Shown here piece by piece: positions 32,880 to 41,276 of a stretch of DNA of 41,276 bases. The position numbers and the translations under genes were made by a program. The stretch comes from JACQAI01 sp035507915 (GTDB lineage Bacteria > Pseudomonadota > Alphaproteobacteria > Elsterales > Elsteraceae). Position 1 is the first letter of the stretch, and each line of letters starts with the position of its first letter. The DNA is taken from NCBI GenBank assembly GCA_035507915.1, contig DATJNS010000399.1:1-41276 (forward strand), read 5' to 3'. The notes beneath the pieces were generated by a model. It was given only the letters and a program-made list of their open reading frames with translations, did no database searches and was not told where the DNA came from.

Positions 32880-32901
32880 TCGAGCCTACTATCGGGCTCG
32901 A
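32880..32901 (+). terminator. Hairpin between the PhaC-like gene and phaA
   Basis: TCGAGCC (32880-32886), 8-nt loop, GGCTCGA (32895-32901). It lies in the 160-bp gap before phaA and could terminate the upstream transcript or be an operator for phaA. No T-run. Confidence 0.35.
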
Positions 32902-32954
32902 TCCGCCACGCCCGCCCTGCGGGACCGGTTGCCAGCCTCGGAAGGGAAGAACCC

Positions 32955-34130
<1,176 letters not shown>

Positions 34131-34131
34131 C

Positions 34132-35436
34132 TCAAGCCCGCAGTCCGACGGTTCTGAGGCCGCGCCGCGTGACATCGGCCAAGCGGCCGAGGTCCTCGCG
34201 TGTCGGCGCGAGGAGCGGCGTCAAGCGCAGGCCGAGCTCGCGGCGCACCAGCCAGGCGAGATAGAGCGTCGACAGCCAGCGCACGGCGACGTAGGCGGTG
34301 GCGGCGCCGATCAGGCCGAAGCGCGGGATCAGGAGCGCGAGCAGCGCAACGTTGGCGACCAAGGTCGCGAGCTCGCCCTTGGAGATCGCCAGCGAGCGGT
34401 CGTAGGCCTTGAAGGCGAGCACGAAGAATTCCTTCACGGCGATCGGGATGGCGCCCAGCAGCAGCACGCGCACGATCGGCGTGGCGTCGGCGAATGCGCC
34501 GCCGAACAACAGGCGCACGATCAAGGGCGCGGCGGCGTAGAGCGCCGCCGTCGTGCCGATCAGCAGCACCAGGGTGAGGCGCAGATACAGGCCGATCACC
34601 CGCGGGCGCTCGGCGTCGGCGGCCGCGGCGGCGCGCGGCCAGGCCGCCATGCTGACCGAGTTGGCCAATGTCGCCGTGACCTGGCTCAGCGTCACGGCGA
34701 CGACGTAGAGGCCCATCGCGGCGGCGCTGAGCGTGCCGGCCACCAGCATCTGGTCGATGCGGCCGTTCAGCATGTTGACGACGCTGCCGAGATGGATGCG
34801 CGCGCCGTAGCGCAGCACGCGCCGCGCCGTGTCGGCGTGGAACCGCCAGCTGCCCCAGCCGGCGGCGAGGCACAGGAGCAACGCCGCCGCCAGCGGCGGC
34901 ACGTGCGCCAGCATGTAGGCGATGCCGAAACCCTCGACGGTTCCGGCGTGAAGCCACAGCGCCGCCAGGATGAAGGCGACGTAGCCGACACCCTGCGCGA
35001 CCCGCAGCAGGTTCCAGGCGCCCATCCGGTGATGCCCGCGCAGCATCTCCTGGAACGCCATGCCGAGGATGTGGAGCGGGATGATGAGCAGAAGCCAAGT
35101 CGCGAGCGCGCGGGTCTCGGGCGGGTAGTCGCGGTAGGCCAGCGGGATCACCGCGATGTAGCCGGCCGCCATCGCGATCAGCGCGCCGGTGATGCCGAGC
35201 CACAGCCCGGCGGCGAACACGCGCTCGGGGCGCTCCTGGCGGTTGGCGCTATAGAACAGCACGGCGTCGTTGAGGCCGAACAGCAGCAGGTACGCGAGGG
35301 TCGTCGGCCACAGGATGGCGACCGCCAGCGCGCCGCGGCCTTCGGGCAGCAGGAGGCGCGCCGCGAGCAGGCCGCTCGCCAGGTTGGCGAGCTGCAGAAC
35401 GCCGGTGGTGAACAGGGTGACGATCAGGGCCTTCAT
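34132..35436 (-). CDS. Polysaccharide biosynthesis/flippase-family membrane protein (MOP superfamily)
   Basis: A 434-residue membrane protein with about 12 to 14 spans. The start IVTLFTTGVLQLANLASGLLAARLLLPEGRGALA spreads over residues 4-37, and FGLNDAVLFYSANR and LRYGARIHLGSVVNMLNGRIDQML are typical of Wzx/oligosaccharide flippases. Such proteins move lipid-linked glycans across the inner membrane. ATG 35436 is chosen over a TTG at 35475. It interrupts the pha cluster on the opposite strand; its logical partners are the glycosyltransferases at 20700-28993 rather than the pha genes (inference). Confidence 0.87.
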   Translation of the reverse strand: MKALIVTLFTTGVLQLANLASGLLAARLLLPEGRGALAVAILWPTTLAYLLLFGLNDAVLFYSANRQERPERVFAAGLWLGITGALIAMAAGYIAVIPLAYRDYPPETRALATWLLLIIPLHILGMAFQEMLRGHHRMGAWNLLRVAQGVGYVAFILAALWLHAGTVEGFGIAYMLAHVPPLAAALLLCLAAGWGSWRFHADTARRVLRYGARIHLGSVVNMLNGRIDQMLVAGTLSAAAMGLYVVAVTLSQVTATLANSVSMAAWPRAAAAADAERPRVIGLYLRLTLVLLIGTTAALYAAAPLIVRLLFGGAFADATPIVRVLLLGAIPIAVKEFFVLAFKAYDRSLAISKGELATLVANVALLALLIPRFGLIGAATAYVAVRWLSTLYLAWLVRRELGLRLTPLLAPTREDLGRLADVTRRGLRTVGLRA

Positions 35437-35690
35437 GGCGGCACCGGATTTGCTCGCGCGGCTGCCGCCCGCCAAACCCAGCCGCGCGATCAGGGTTGGC
35501 GTCGGCGGCTGCGGGCGCGGCCGAATCAGACTCGGACCGGGCGGTTTGTAGCGTGTTTCGCCCGGGTTTACGACCCGCGGACCGCCATTCGCGCGCGCCG
35601 ACCCATTCCCGCCTTGCGCCGCGCCGCGCGGCCGACATACTGCGCGCGGGCCGCCGGCCGGCGCGCCAGGGCGAATCGGCGAGGATCAGC

Positions 35691-36443
35691 ATGACACGCT
35701 ACAAGCGCATCATGATCAAGCTGAGCGGCGGAGCAATGGCCGGACCCGGCAGCGCGATCTTCGACAAGGAGGCGATCGAGCACATCGTCGCCGAGATCCT
35801 GTCGGCCACCGAGCTCGGCTGCCAGGTCGCCCTGACGGTGGGCGGCGGCAACATCTTTCGCGGCAACATCGCCGAGCAGTGGCGCATCGAGCGCGCCGAG
35901 GCCGACAACATGGGCATGCTCGGCACGATCATCAACGGCGTCATGCTGCGCGCCGCGATCAACGCCAAGGTCGACACCGACGTGCGCGTGATGACGGCGA
36001 TCCAGATCAATCAGATAGCCGAGCCTTACATCCGTCTGCGCGCCGCACGGCATCTCGAGAAAGGCTCCATCGTCGTCCTCGTCGGCGGCATCGGCCAGCC
36101 TTACGTGACCACCGACTATCCGTCGGTGCAGCGCGCGCTCGAGATGCGCTGCGAGGCGATCCTCGCCGCCAAGCACGGCGTCGACGGCGTGTTCACCGCC
36201 GATCCGAAGACCGATCCGACGGCGCGCCGCTACAAGAGCCTGACCTACGACGACGTGATCAGCCAGGACCTGCGCGTGATGGACCAGTCCGCCATGCTGC
36301 TGGCGCGCGACCACGGCCTGCCGATCCATCTGTTCAATTTCGACCGGCCGGGTTGCATTCGCCGGATCTGCCTGGGCGAGGACATCGGAACCTATGTCGG
36401 GCGCAACGCCGCCCTGACCCTGGCCGGCGAGGGCGAGGGCTGA
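35691..36443 (+). CDS. UMP-kinase-like amino-acid-kinase-fold protein (stand-alone PyrH paralogue)
   Basis: A 250-residue protein. It follows UMP kinase along its length: YKRIMIKLSGGAM (phosphate loop; PyrH usually has SGEAL), VGGGNIFRGN, the DNMGMLGTIING helix, YVTTDYPSV (usually FTTD), KHGVDGVFTADPK and VMDQSAMLLARD. The C-terminus carries an extra stretch (CLGEDIGTYVGRNAAL). UMP kinase makes UDP for nucleic acids and sugar nucleotides and normally lies in rpsB-tsf-pyrH-frr. Here it is isolated between a flippase gene and phaB and its substitutions suggest a paralogue with changed regulation or substrate. GAGGA precedes ATG 35691. Confidence 0.8.
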   Translation: MTRYKRIMIKLSGGAMAGPGSAIFDKEAIEHIVAEILSATELGCQVALTVGGGNIFRGNIAEQWRIERAEADNMGMLGTIINGVMLRAAINAKVDTDVRVMTAIQINQIAEPYIRLRAARHLEKGSIVVLVGGIGQPYVTTDYPSVQRALEMRCEAILAAKHGVDGVFTADPKTDPTARRYKSLTYDDVISQDLRVMDQSAMLLARDHGLPIHLFNFDRPGCIRRICLGEDIGTYVGRNAALTLAGEGEG

Positions 36444-36512
36444 GCGTCGTTGCCCGCGTCGACGAATACGTGATTTGATCGGCGCAAGAGACAGGATCGA
36501 GGGAGGACAAGC

Positions 36513-37238
36513 ATGTCCCGCGTTGCGGTGGTAACCGGCGGCACCCGAGGGATCGGCGCCGCGATCGCACGGCTGTTCAAGGACGGCGGCTACAAGGTCT
36601 GCGCGACCTATGCCAGCAACGACGCCGCAGCGGCGAGCTTCAAGGCCGAGACCGGCATCATGGTCGACAAATGGGACTGCTGCGACATGGCGGGCTGCGC
36701 CGCGGGCGTCGCACGCATCGAGAAGGCGCTCGGGCCGGTCGACATCCTGATCAACAACGCCGGCATCACGCGCGACGGCACGTTCCACAAGATGACCGAG
36801 CAGCAGTGGGACGACGTGATCAACACCAACCTGAAGTCGTGCTTCACCATGACGCGCGCGGTCATCGAGGGCATGCGCGAACGCAGCTTCGGCCGGATCA
36901 TCACGATCGGCTCGATCAACGGACAGCGCGGCCAGTACGGCCAGGTGAACTACTGCGCGGCCAAGGCCGGCATCATCGGCTTCACCAAGGCGCTCGCGCT
37001 GGAGAACGCCACCAAGGGGATCACGGTCAATGTCGTCGCGCCCGGCTACGTCGATACCGACATGGTGGCTGCGGTGCCGCCCGACATCCTCAAGAAGATC
37101 ATCACCCAGATTCCGGTCGGCCGGCTCGGCGCGGCGATCGACATCGCGCGCGCGGTGTTCTATCTCGCAGCCGACGAATCGGGCTTCATCACGGGCTCGA
37201 CCATTTCCATCAATGGCGGCCAGTACATGCTGGGCTAG
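36513..37238 (+). CDS. phaB: Acetoacetyl-CoA reductase
   Basis: A 241-residue short-chain dehydrogenase. TGGTRGIGAAI (8-18) binds NADP(H), NNAG is in place, and the catalytic Ser-Tyr-Lys set is in GSINGQRGQYGQVNYCAAKAG (Y and K four apart), here about residues 136-156. The FGQFGQ-like and GYVDTDMV motifs match PhaB. It reduces acetoacetyl-CoA to (R)-3-hydroxybutyryl-CoA for PHB. GGGAGGAC lies 6 bases before ATG 36513. It completes phaA-phaC-phaB although two unrelated genes separate it from phaA. Confidence 0.93.
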   Translation: MSRVAVVTGGTRGIGAAIARLFKDGGYKVCATYASNDAAAASFKAETGIMVDKWDCCDMAGCAAGVARIEKALGPVDILINNAGITRDGTFHKMTEQQWDDVINTNLKSCFTMTRAVIEGMRERSFGRIITIGSINGQRGQYGQVNYCAAKAGIIGFTKALALENATKGITVNVVAPGYVDTDMVAAVPPDILKKIITQIPVGRLGAAIDIARAVFYLAADESGFITGSTISINGGQYMLG

Positions 37239-37274
37239 GCCGGCGTCGGCATCTCCGGCTGTCCACGGCGGCGC

Positions 37275-38156
37275 ATGACCGCCGATCGCGCGGCGACGCG
37301 CGCGACCCTCTTCGGGCTCAGCGCGATCGGGCTGTGGTCGACCCTGGCGCTGCTCACGCGCACCGCGGGGCCGGTGCCGCCGTTCGAGCTGATCGCGCTG
37401 AGCTTCGGCATCGCGGCGCTGCTCTATGGGGCGAAATGGCTGTTGGCGGGCGACGATCCGCGCCGCCATCTGGCGCTGCCGGCGGTCGCCTGGGCGGTCG
37501 GCGTCGGCGGGCTCTTCGGCTTCCACCTGCTGTACTTCATCGCGCTCCGGTTGGCGCCCGCCGTTCAGGCCAACCTGATCAACTATCTGTGGCCGCTCCT
37601 GATCGTGTTGTTTGCCGCCGGTGACCGCCTGCGCGCCAGCCACGTGCTGGGCGCGCTCGCCGGCCTCGCCGGCACGGTGGTGCTGGTCGGCGGCGGCGGC
37701 GCCGGCTTCGATCCCAACTACGTGCTGGGCTACGGCCTGGCGTTCGCGGCGGCCCTGGTGTGGGCCGGCTACTCGGTGCTCAGCCGGCGCCTCGCGCGCA
37801 TCTCGAGCGACGCCGTCGGCGGTTTCTGCGCGCTGACTGCGCTGCTCGCGCTCGCATGCCACCTCGGCTGGGAGCCGACGCGTTGGCCGAGCGGTCTGGC
37901 CTGGTGGGCCGTGCTCGGGCTCGGCCTTGGGCCGGTCGGCGCCGCGTTCTTCCTGTGGGACGTCGGCGTCAAGCGCGGCAACATCCGCGTGCTCGGCAGC
38001 GCTTCGTACATGGCGCCGTTCCTGTCGACGATGCTGCTGGTGTGGTTCGGCCACGCCCGGCTCAGTCTCGACATCGCGGTCGCCGGATTGCTGATCGTCG
38101 GCGGCGCGGTGCTCGGCTCCTACGAGATGTGGCAGACCGCCCGCGGATCGTCATGA
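37275..38156 (+). CDS. EamA/DMT-family transporter
   Basis: A 293-residue inner-membrane protein with about ten spans in two EamA repeats; the second repeat starts near residue 155. Motifs such as NLINYLWPLLIVLFA and LGSASYMAPFLSTMLL are typical. The family exports amino acids, nucleobases and other metabolites. Its stop overlaps the start of the MFS gene (ATGA, 38153-38156), so the two exporters are coupled. The start has no good Shine-Dalgarno. Confidence 0.88.
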   Translation: MTADRAATRATLFGLSAIGLWSTLALLTRTAGPVPPFELIALSFGIAALLYGAKWLLAGDDPRRHLALPAVAWAVGVGGLFGFHLLYFIALRLAPAVQANLINYLWPLLIVLFAAGDRLRASHVLGALAGLAGTVVLVGGGGAGFDPNYVLGYGLAFAAALVWAGYSVLSRRLARISSDAVGGFCALTALLALACHLGWEPTRWPSGLAWWAVLGLGLGPVGAAFFLWDVGVKRGNIRVLGSASYMAPFLSTMLLVWFGHARLSLDIAVAGLLIVGGAVLGSYEMWQTARGSS

Positions 38157-39679
38157 ACGCACCGCCGCCTGCGACCCCGGTGGAAACCGCCGCCCCGAGC
38201 GCCCGCGAGATCCGCGCCATCGTCATCGGCGCCATGCTGGCGATGTTCCTGGTCGCGATCGATCAGACCATCGTCGCGCCGGCGCTGCCGCCGATCGCCC
38301 GCGATCTCGGCGATTTCGAGCTGATCTCCTGGATCGTCACCGCCTATCTCCTGAGCTCGACCTGCGTCACGCCGATCGTCGGCAAGCTCGCCGATCTTCA
38401 CGGCAGGCGCCTGGTGCTCGCGGCCTGTCTCATCATCTTCATGGCGAGCTCGGCGCTGTGCGCGCTGGCGCCGACCATGCCGAGCCTGATCGTCGCGCGC
38501 GGACTGCAGGGCCTCGGCGGCGGCGGCTTGATCCCGCTGTGCCAGACCGTGATCGGCGACGTCGTGGCGCCGCGCGAGCGCGGCCGCTATGCCGCGTACT
38601 TCTCCGCCGTCTGGGCGTCGTCGGCCGTGCTCGGGCCGACGGTCGGCGGCCTGCTCGCCCAGCACGCCGGATGGCCGTGGATCTTCTGGCTCAATCTGCC
38701 GCTCGGCTGCCTCGCCCTCGCGATGGTCGATCGCGCGCTCCGCCGCCTGCCGGTCGAACACCGGCCGGCATCGATCGATTACGCCAGCAGCGCGTTGCTG
38801 ACCGGCGCGACGGTCGCGCTCCTGATGGTGCTGTCGCTGGGCGGCAAGCGGCTGGCGTGGACCGCGCCCGAGACCCTGGCGCTGGCCGCCGCCGCGCTGG
38901 TGCTGGGCGCCCTGTTCGTGCGCCAGCAGAAGCGCGTTGCCGAGCCGATCCTGCCGCCGCGCCTGGTCGGCGAGCGGAGCGTGATCCGCCCGGTGCTGAT
39001 CGCGAGCTTCCTGTTCTACGGCTGCTATCTCGCGCTCACGGTGCTGTTGCCGATCTACTACCAGGTCGCGCGGGCAACGACGGTCAGCGAGGCCGGTCTG
39101 TTGATGATCCCCGTGATGCTGACGAGCAGCTTCACCGCGAACACCGCCGGGCGCTACTCGCAGCGCACCGGGTTCTACAAGCGTCCGCTGCTGATCGGCC
39201 TGCCGGTCGCGGCGGCGGCGCTGCTGCCGGTCGCGCTGCTGGCGGATTGGCTGCCGCCCTGGGGCACCGCGGCGTTCATGCTCGCGGTCGGCTGGGGCGT
39301 CGGTCCCGCCTTTCCGTGCAGCACGGTCGCGGTGCAGAACGCGGTCGAGCGCCGCGATCTCGGCACCGTCAGCGGCGCGCTCGCCTTCGCGCGCGCGCTC
39401 GGCGCCGCGATCATCGTCGCGGCGGCCTCGGCGCTGGTGCTCGGCCTGATCGCGCGCGCGTTGCCCGATGCCGGCGCGACCACGAGTCTCGAGGACCTGG
39501 CGCGCCGGGAGCTGCCTGCCGCCGCGCGCGACAGCGTGGCGCAAGCCTTCGGGGTCACGTTCGGGGCGCTCGCCGTCGGCCTGTTGGCCAGCTTCGCGAT
39601 GTTCGCGCGGGTCGAGGATCGCCGGCTGCGCGAGCAGGTGGGCCCCAACCGGACTTCCGGGCACGAGCGGCCGTCCTAG
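38153..39679 (+). CDS. MFS transporter, DHA2-type multidrug exporter
   Basis: A 508-residue protein with 14 predicted spans. The motif A loop is GKLADLHGRRLVL, motif C region VLGPTVGGLLAQHAGWPWIFWLNLP, and LDQTIVxxALP-type motif D1 appears as AIDQTIVAPALPPIA. The family (EmrB/QacA) exports drugs or metabolites with proton exchange. ATG 38153 overlaps the EamA stop. A cupin gene follows 15 bp after its stop. Confidence 0.92.
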   Translation: MNAPPPATPVETAAPSAREIRAIVIGAMLAMFLVAIDQTIVAPALPPIARDLGDFELISWIVTAYLLSSTCVTPIVGKLADLHGRRLVLAACLIIFMASSALCALAPTMPSLIVARGLQGLGGGGLIPLCQTVIGDVVAPRERGRYAAYFSAVWASSAVLGPTVGGLLAQHAGWPWIFWLNLPLGCLALAMVDRALRRLPVEHRPASIDYASSALLTGATVALLMVLSLGGKRLAWTAPETLALAAAALVLGALFVRQQKRVAEPILPPRLVGERSVIRPVLIASFLFYGCYLALTVLLPIYYQVARATTVSEAGLLMIPVMLTSSFTANTAGRYSQRTGFYKRPLLIGLPVAAAALLPVALLADWLPPWGTAAFMLAVGWGVGPAFPCSTVAVQNAVERRDLGTVSGALAFARALGAAIIVAAASALVLGLIARALPDAGATTSLEDLARRELPAAARDSVAQAFGVTFGALAVGLLASFAMFARVEDRRLREQVGPNRTSGHERPS

Positions 39680-39694
39680 ACGGGAGGCATGGCG

Positions 39695-40084
39695 ATGTCT
39701 TTCGCGACCAAGCAACTGACCGGCGCGCCGGACGCGATCGCGCCCGATGGCTCGGAGGTTCGCGTCCTGGCTCAGGTGCCACGGGGCAGCATGGCGCACT
39801 TCACCTTGCAGCCTCAGCGCGTCTCGAAGGCGGTGGCGCACCGGACCATCGAGGAGGTCTGGTACGTCGTCGCCGGCCGCGGTCGGATGTGGCGTCGGCT
39901 CGGCGCGGACGAGGCGATCGTGGCCCTGACGCCCGGCACCTCCCTCACCATCCCGGTCGGCACGCATTTCCAGTTCCGCTGCGACGGCGACGAGCCGCTG
40001 GCCGCGGTCGGTGTCGCCATGCCGCCCTGGCCCGGCGAGGCGGAAGCCTACGACGTGGCGGGACCTTGGGCGGCGACGGTTTAG
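39695..40084 (+). CDS. Small cupin-domain protein
   Basis: A 129-residue single cupin. H50 and E54 in AHRTIEEVWYVVAG form the first metal-binding motif; GTSLTIPVGTHFQFR is the second, with its His. ATG 39695 is preferred to 39689 because GGGAGG (39682-39687) then has a 7-base spacing. Small cupins bind metal and sugars or act as isomerases or dioxygenases; no specific reaction can be assigned. It follows the MFS gene in the same operon. Confidence 0.85.
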   Translation: MSFATKQLTGAPDAIAPDGSEVRVLAQVPRGSMAHFTLQPQRVSKAVAHRTIEEVWYVVAGRGRMWRRLGADEAIVALTPGTSLTIPVGTHFQFRCDGDEPLAAVGVAMPPWPGEAEAYDVAGPWAATV

Positions 40085-40152
40085 GTCGCACGCGCGCCGA
40101 GGCGCTGGGGCACCCGGCCGCCGCGGCAGGGGCCTTGTGCTAAGCTCGATCC

Positions 40153-40917
40153 ATGTTTCCCGACGTCGTCGATCTGCGCGACTTCTACGGCACCAGCCTC
40201 GGCCAGGTGGCGCGCCGCATGATCCGCCAGCGCGCCCGCCAGATCTGGCCCGACGTCACCGGGCTCACCCTGCTCGGCCTCGGCTACGCCACGCCCTACC
40301 TCCGGGTCTTCATGGACGAGGCCGCGCGCGTGATCGCGATGATGCCGGCCACCCAGGGTGTGCTGCATTGGCCGCGCGACGAGCGCAGCCTGGTCGCGCT
40401 GGCCGACGAGGCCGAGCTGCCGCTCGCGGATTTCTCGGTCGACCGCGTCATGCTGGTCCACGCGGTCGAGTGCACCGAACAGCTGCGCTCCATGCTGCGT
40501 GAGACGTGGCGCGTGCTGGCCGGCAACGGGCGCGTGCTCGTGGTGGTGCCCAACCGGCGCGGCATCTGGGCGCGCGTCGACCGCACGCCGTTCGGCCAGG
40601 GTCATCCGTTCACCCAGTCCCAGCTGTCGCGCCTGTTGCGCGACAGCCTGTTCACGCCGGTGCGCACGGCGAGCGCGCTGTTCGTGCCGCCGACCCGCAG
40701 CCGCATGCTGCTCGCCTCGGCGCGCGCCTGGGAGCAGCTCGGCGCGCGCTGGTTTCAGACCTTCTCGGGCGTCATCGTGGTCGAGGCCGAGAAGCAGATC
40801 TACGCCGCGACGCCGCTGCGTCGCCCGGCGCGCCTCAGGCCGATGTTGCTGCCGGTGGTGTCCGGCGTCCGGTCGAGCGGCGGCTTGCGGACCGCCGAGT
40901 CACGCGCCGCCGATTGA
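40153..40917 (+). CDS. SAM-dependent methyltransferase (class I, Methyltransf_11)
   Basis: A 254-residue protein. LTLLGLGYATPYL is motif I, LADFSVDRVMLVHAVECTEQL the post-I region and WRVLAGNGRVLVVVPNRRG motif III. The DFYGTSLGQVARRMIRQRAR start and the WARVDRTPFGQGHPFTQSQL block are seen in a conserved alphaproteobacterial methyltransferase usually found near glyoxalase II genes. The substrate is unknown. It converges on the small gene that follows with 2 bp between the stops. Confidence 0.87.
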   Translation: MFPDVVDLRDFYGTSLGQVARRMIRQRARQIWPDVTGLTLLGLGYATPYLRVFMDEAARVIAMMPATQGVLHWPRDERSLVALADEAELPLADFSVDRVMLVHAVECTEQLRSMLRETWRVLAGNGRVLVVVPNRRGIWARVDRTPFGQGHPFTQSQLSRLLRDSLFTPVRTASALFVPPTRSRMLLASARAWEQLGARWFQTFSGVIVVEAEKQIYAATPLRRPARLRPMLLPVVSGVRSSGGLRTAESRAAD

Positions 40918-40919
40918 CC

Positions 40920-41144
40920 TCAGGCCACCATCCGGAGCGCGTACATCAGCGTCTCGCCTTCGGCCCCGACCATCGCGATCAGCGTCTCGCCGACAGACTG
41001 CGGCTTGTCGGTGTCGGCGACGCGGTAGCTGCCGTCGGTCGACCGCAGCACGTGGGTTTCCCGATTGCGCGCCTGCGACAGTTGCGCGGCCTGCGCGAGT
41101 GCGCTCTCGATCGCGCTGATCTCCTGGCTGGCGGAACGGGACAT
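40920..41144 (-). CDS. Small conserved-looking protein of unknown function
   Basis: A 74-residue protein. AGAGGAG lies 6 bases before ATG 41144, so initiation looks good. It is predicted helical at the N-terminus (ISAIESALAQAAQLSQA), then a turn with charged residues, and ends VGAEGETLMYALRMVA. No cysteine, signal peptide or known motif. Codon bias matches the chromosomal genes. No function proposed. Confidence 0.6.
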   Translation of the reverse strand: MSRSASQEISAIESALAQAAQLSQARNRETHVLRSTDGSYRVADTDKPQSVGETLIAMVGAEGETLMYALRMVA

Positions 41145-41276
41145 CGCGGAGCTCCTCTGGCGGACGGGGAAACGGTCGACGCGCCGAATTACACCCGCGG
41201 ACCTTGCCGCAGTCTTAAGTACTCAATTTGAATCAATTGTCGCGGCGTGTCGCGTCAGCGTCGCGGCACACGTCCG
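41145..41276. promoter_or_regulatory. Upstream region of the small 74-residue gene
   Basis: An A/T-rich island (41212-41240) holds CAATT-TGAATC-AATTG (41224-41239), an interrupted palindrome. On the minus strand TTGATT (41237-41232) and a downstream TTAAGA about 17 bp away make a plausible promoter. No gene is seen before the window ends. Confidence 0.3.

Noticed and set aside
35568..38054. An 828-codon open frame on the minus strand opposite the UMP kinase, phaB and EamA genes
   Set aside because: Antisense shadow; the plus-strand genes have intact motifs, while this product is composed of Arg/Asp/His/Gln repeats with no domain. The same applies to the long minus-strand frame at 38120-39967.

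Overview
The window is GC-rich chromosomal DNA from a bacterium, most likely an alphaproteobacterium (Rhodospirillales or Hyphomicrobiales-like). This is inferred from a PhaR-type regulator with phaA and phaB, a PraR/SinR-type HTH regulator, Pot-type ABC transporter genes and strong G/C bias at third codon positions. No rRNA, tRNA or CRISPR array is visible.

Layout. Positions 1-44 hold the tail of a gene, followed by a perfect 13-bp hairpin. About 237-3446 looks like a very small integrated element. It carries a P4-type tyrosine recombinase fused in frame to a DEDDh exonuclease domain, a controller-protein-like regulator with its own palindromic operator, an orphan small ORF, and an excisionase-like gene broken by an amber codon. 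Positions 3564-10116 form a co-directional operon: two tandem amidohydrolase paralogues, then a complete Pot-type ABC transporter (permease, ATPase, binding protein, permease). A near-identical inverted repeat pair lies between the two hydrolases. On the minus strand at 10126-12167 a HisE-like pyrophosphohydrolase is coupled to a Na/Pi-cotransporter/PhoU protein. Next come a GST, a Cys/Met-metabolism PLP enzyme and a small exported protein.

Positions 14859-18424 hold an AmmeMemoRadiSam locus: a fused MEMO-AMMECR1 protein divergent from its radical SAM partner, with an FUSC-like membrane protein behind. An aldehyde dehydrogenase follows. Positions 20008-28993 look like a surface glycosylation/display locus. 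It contains a 1270-residue protein joining a sugar-nucleotidyltransferase-like domain, TPR repeats and a GT41 (O-GlcNAc-transferase-type) domain, a coupled zinc-ribbon methyltransferase, a divergent TPR/beta-barrel Slam-like outer-membrane protein, a FecR-domain protein, and two tandem GT4-like proteins of which the second has lost the catalytic glutamates.

Positions 29065-37238 are centred on acyl-CoA and polyhydroxyalkanoate metabolism: an enoyl-CoA hydratase, an HTH regulator, phaR, a small PhaE-like protein whose gene overlaps a PHA-synthase-like gene by 191 nt in another frame, phaA, and phaB. A polysaccharide flippase and a stand-alone UMP-kinase paralogue sit between phaA and phaB. The window ends with EamA and MFS exporters, a cupin, a methyltransferase and a small conserved-looking protein.

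The best candidates for something undescribed are the nucleotidyltransferase-TPR-GT41 locus, the recombinase-exonuclease fusion in a controller-regulated mini-element, and the overlapping PHA gene pair.
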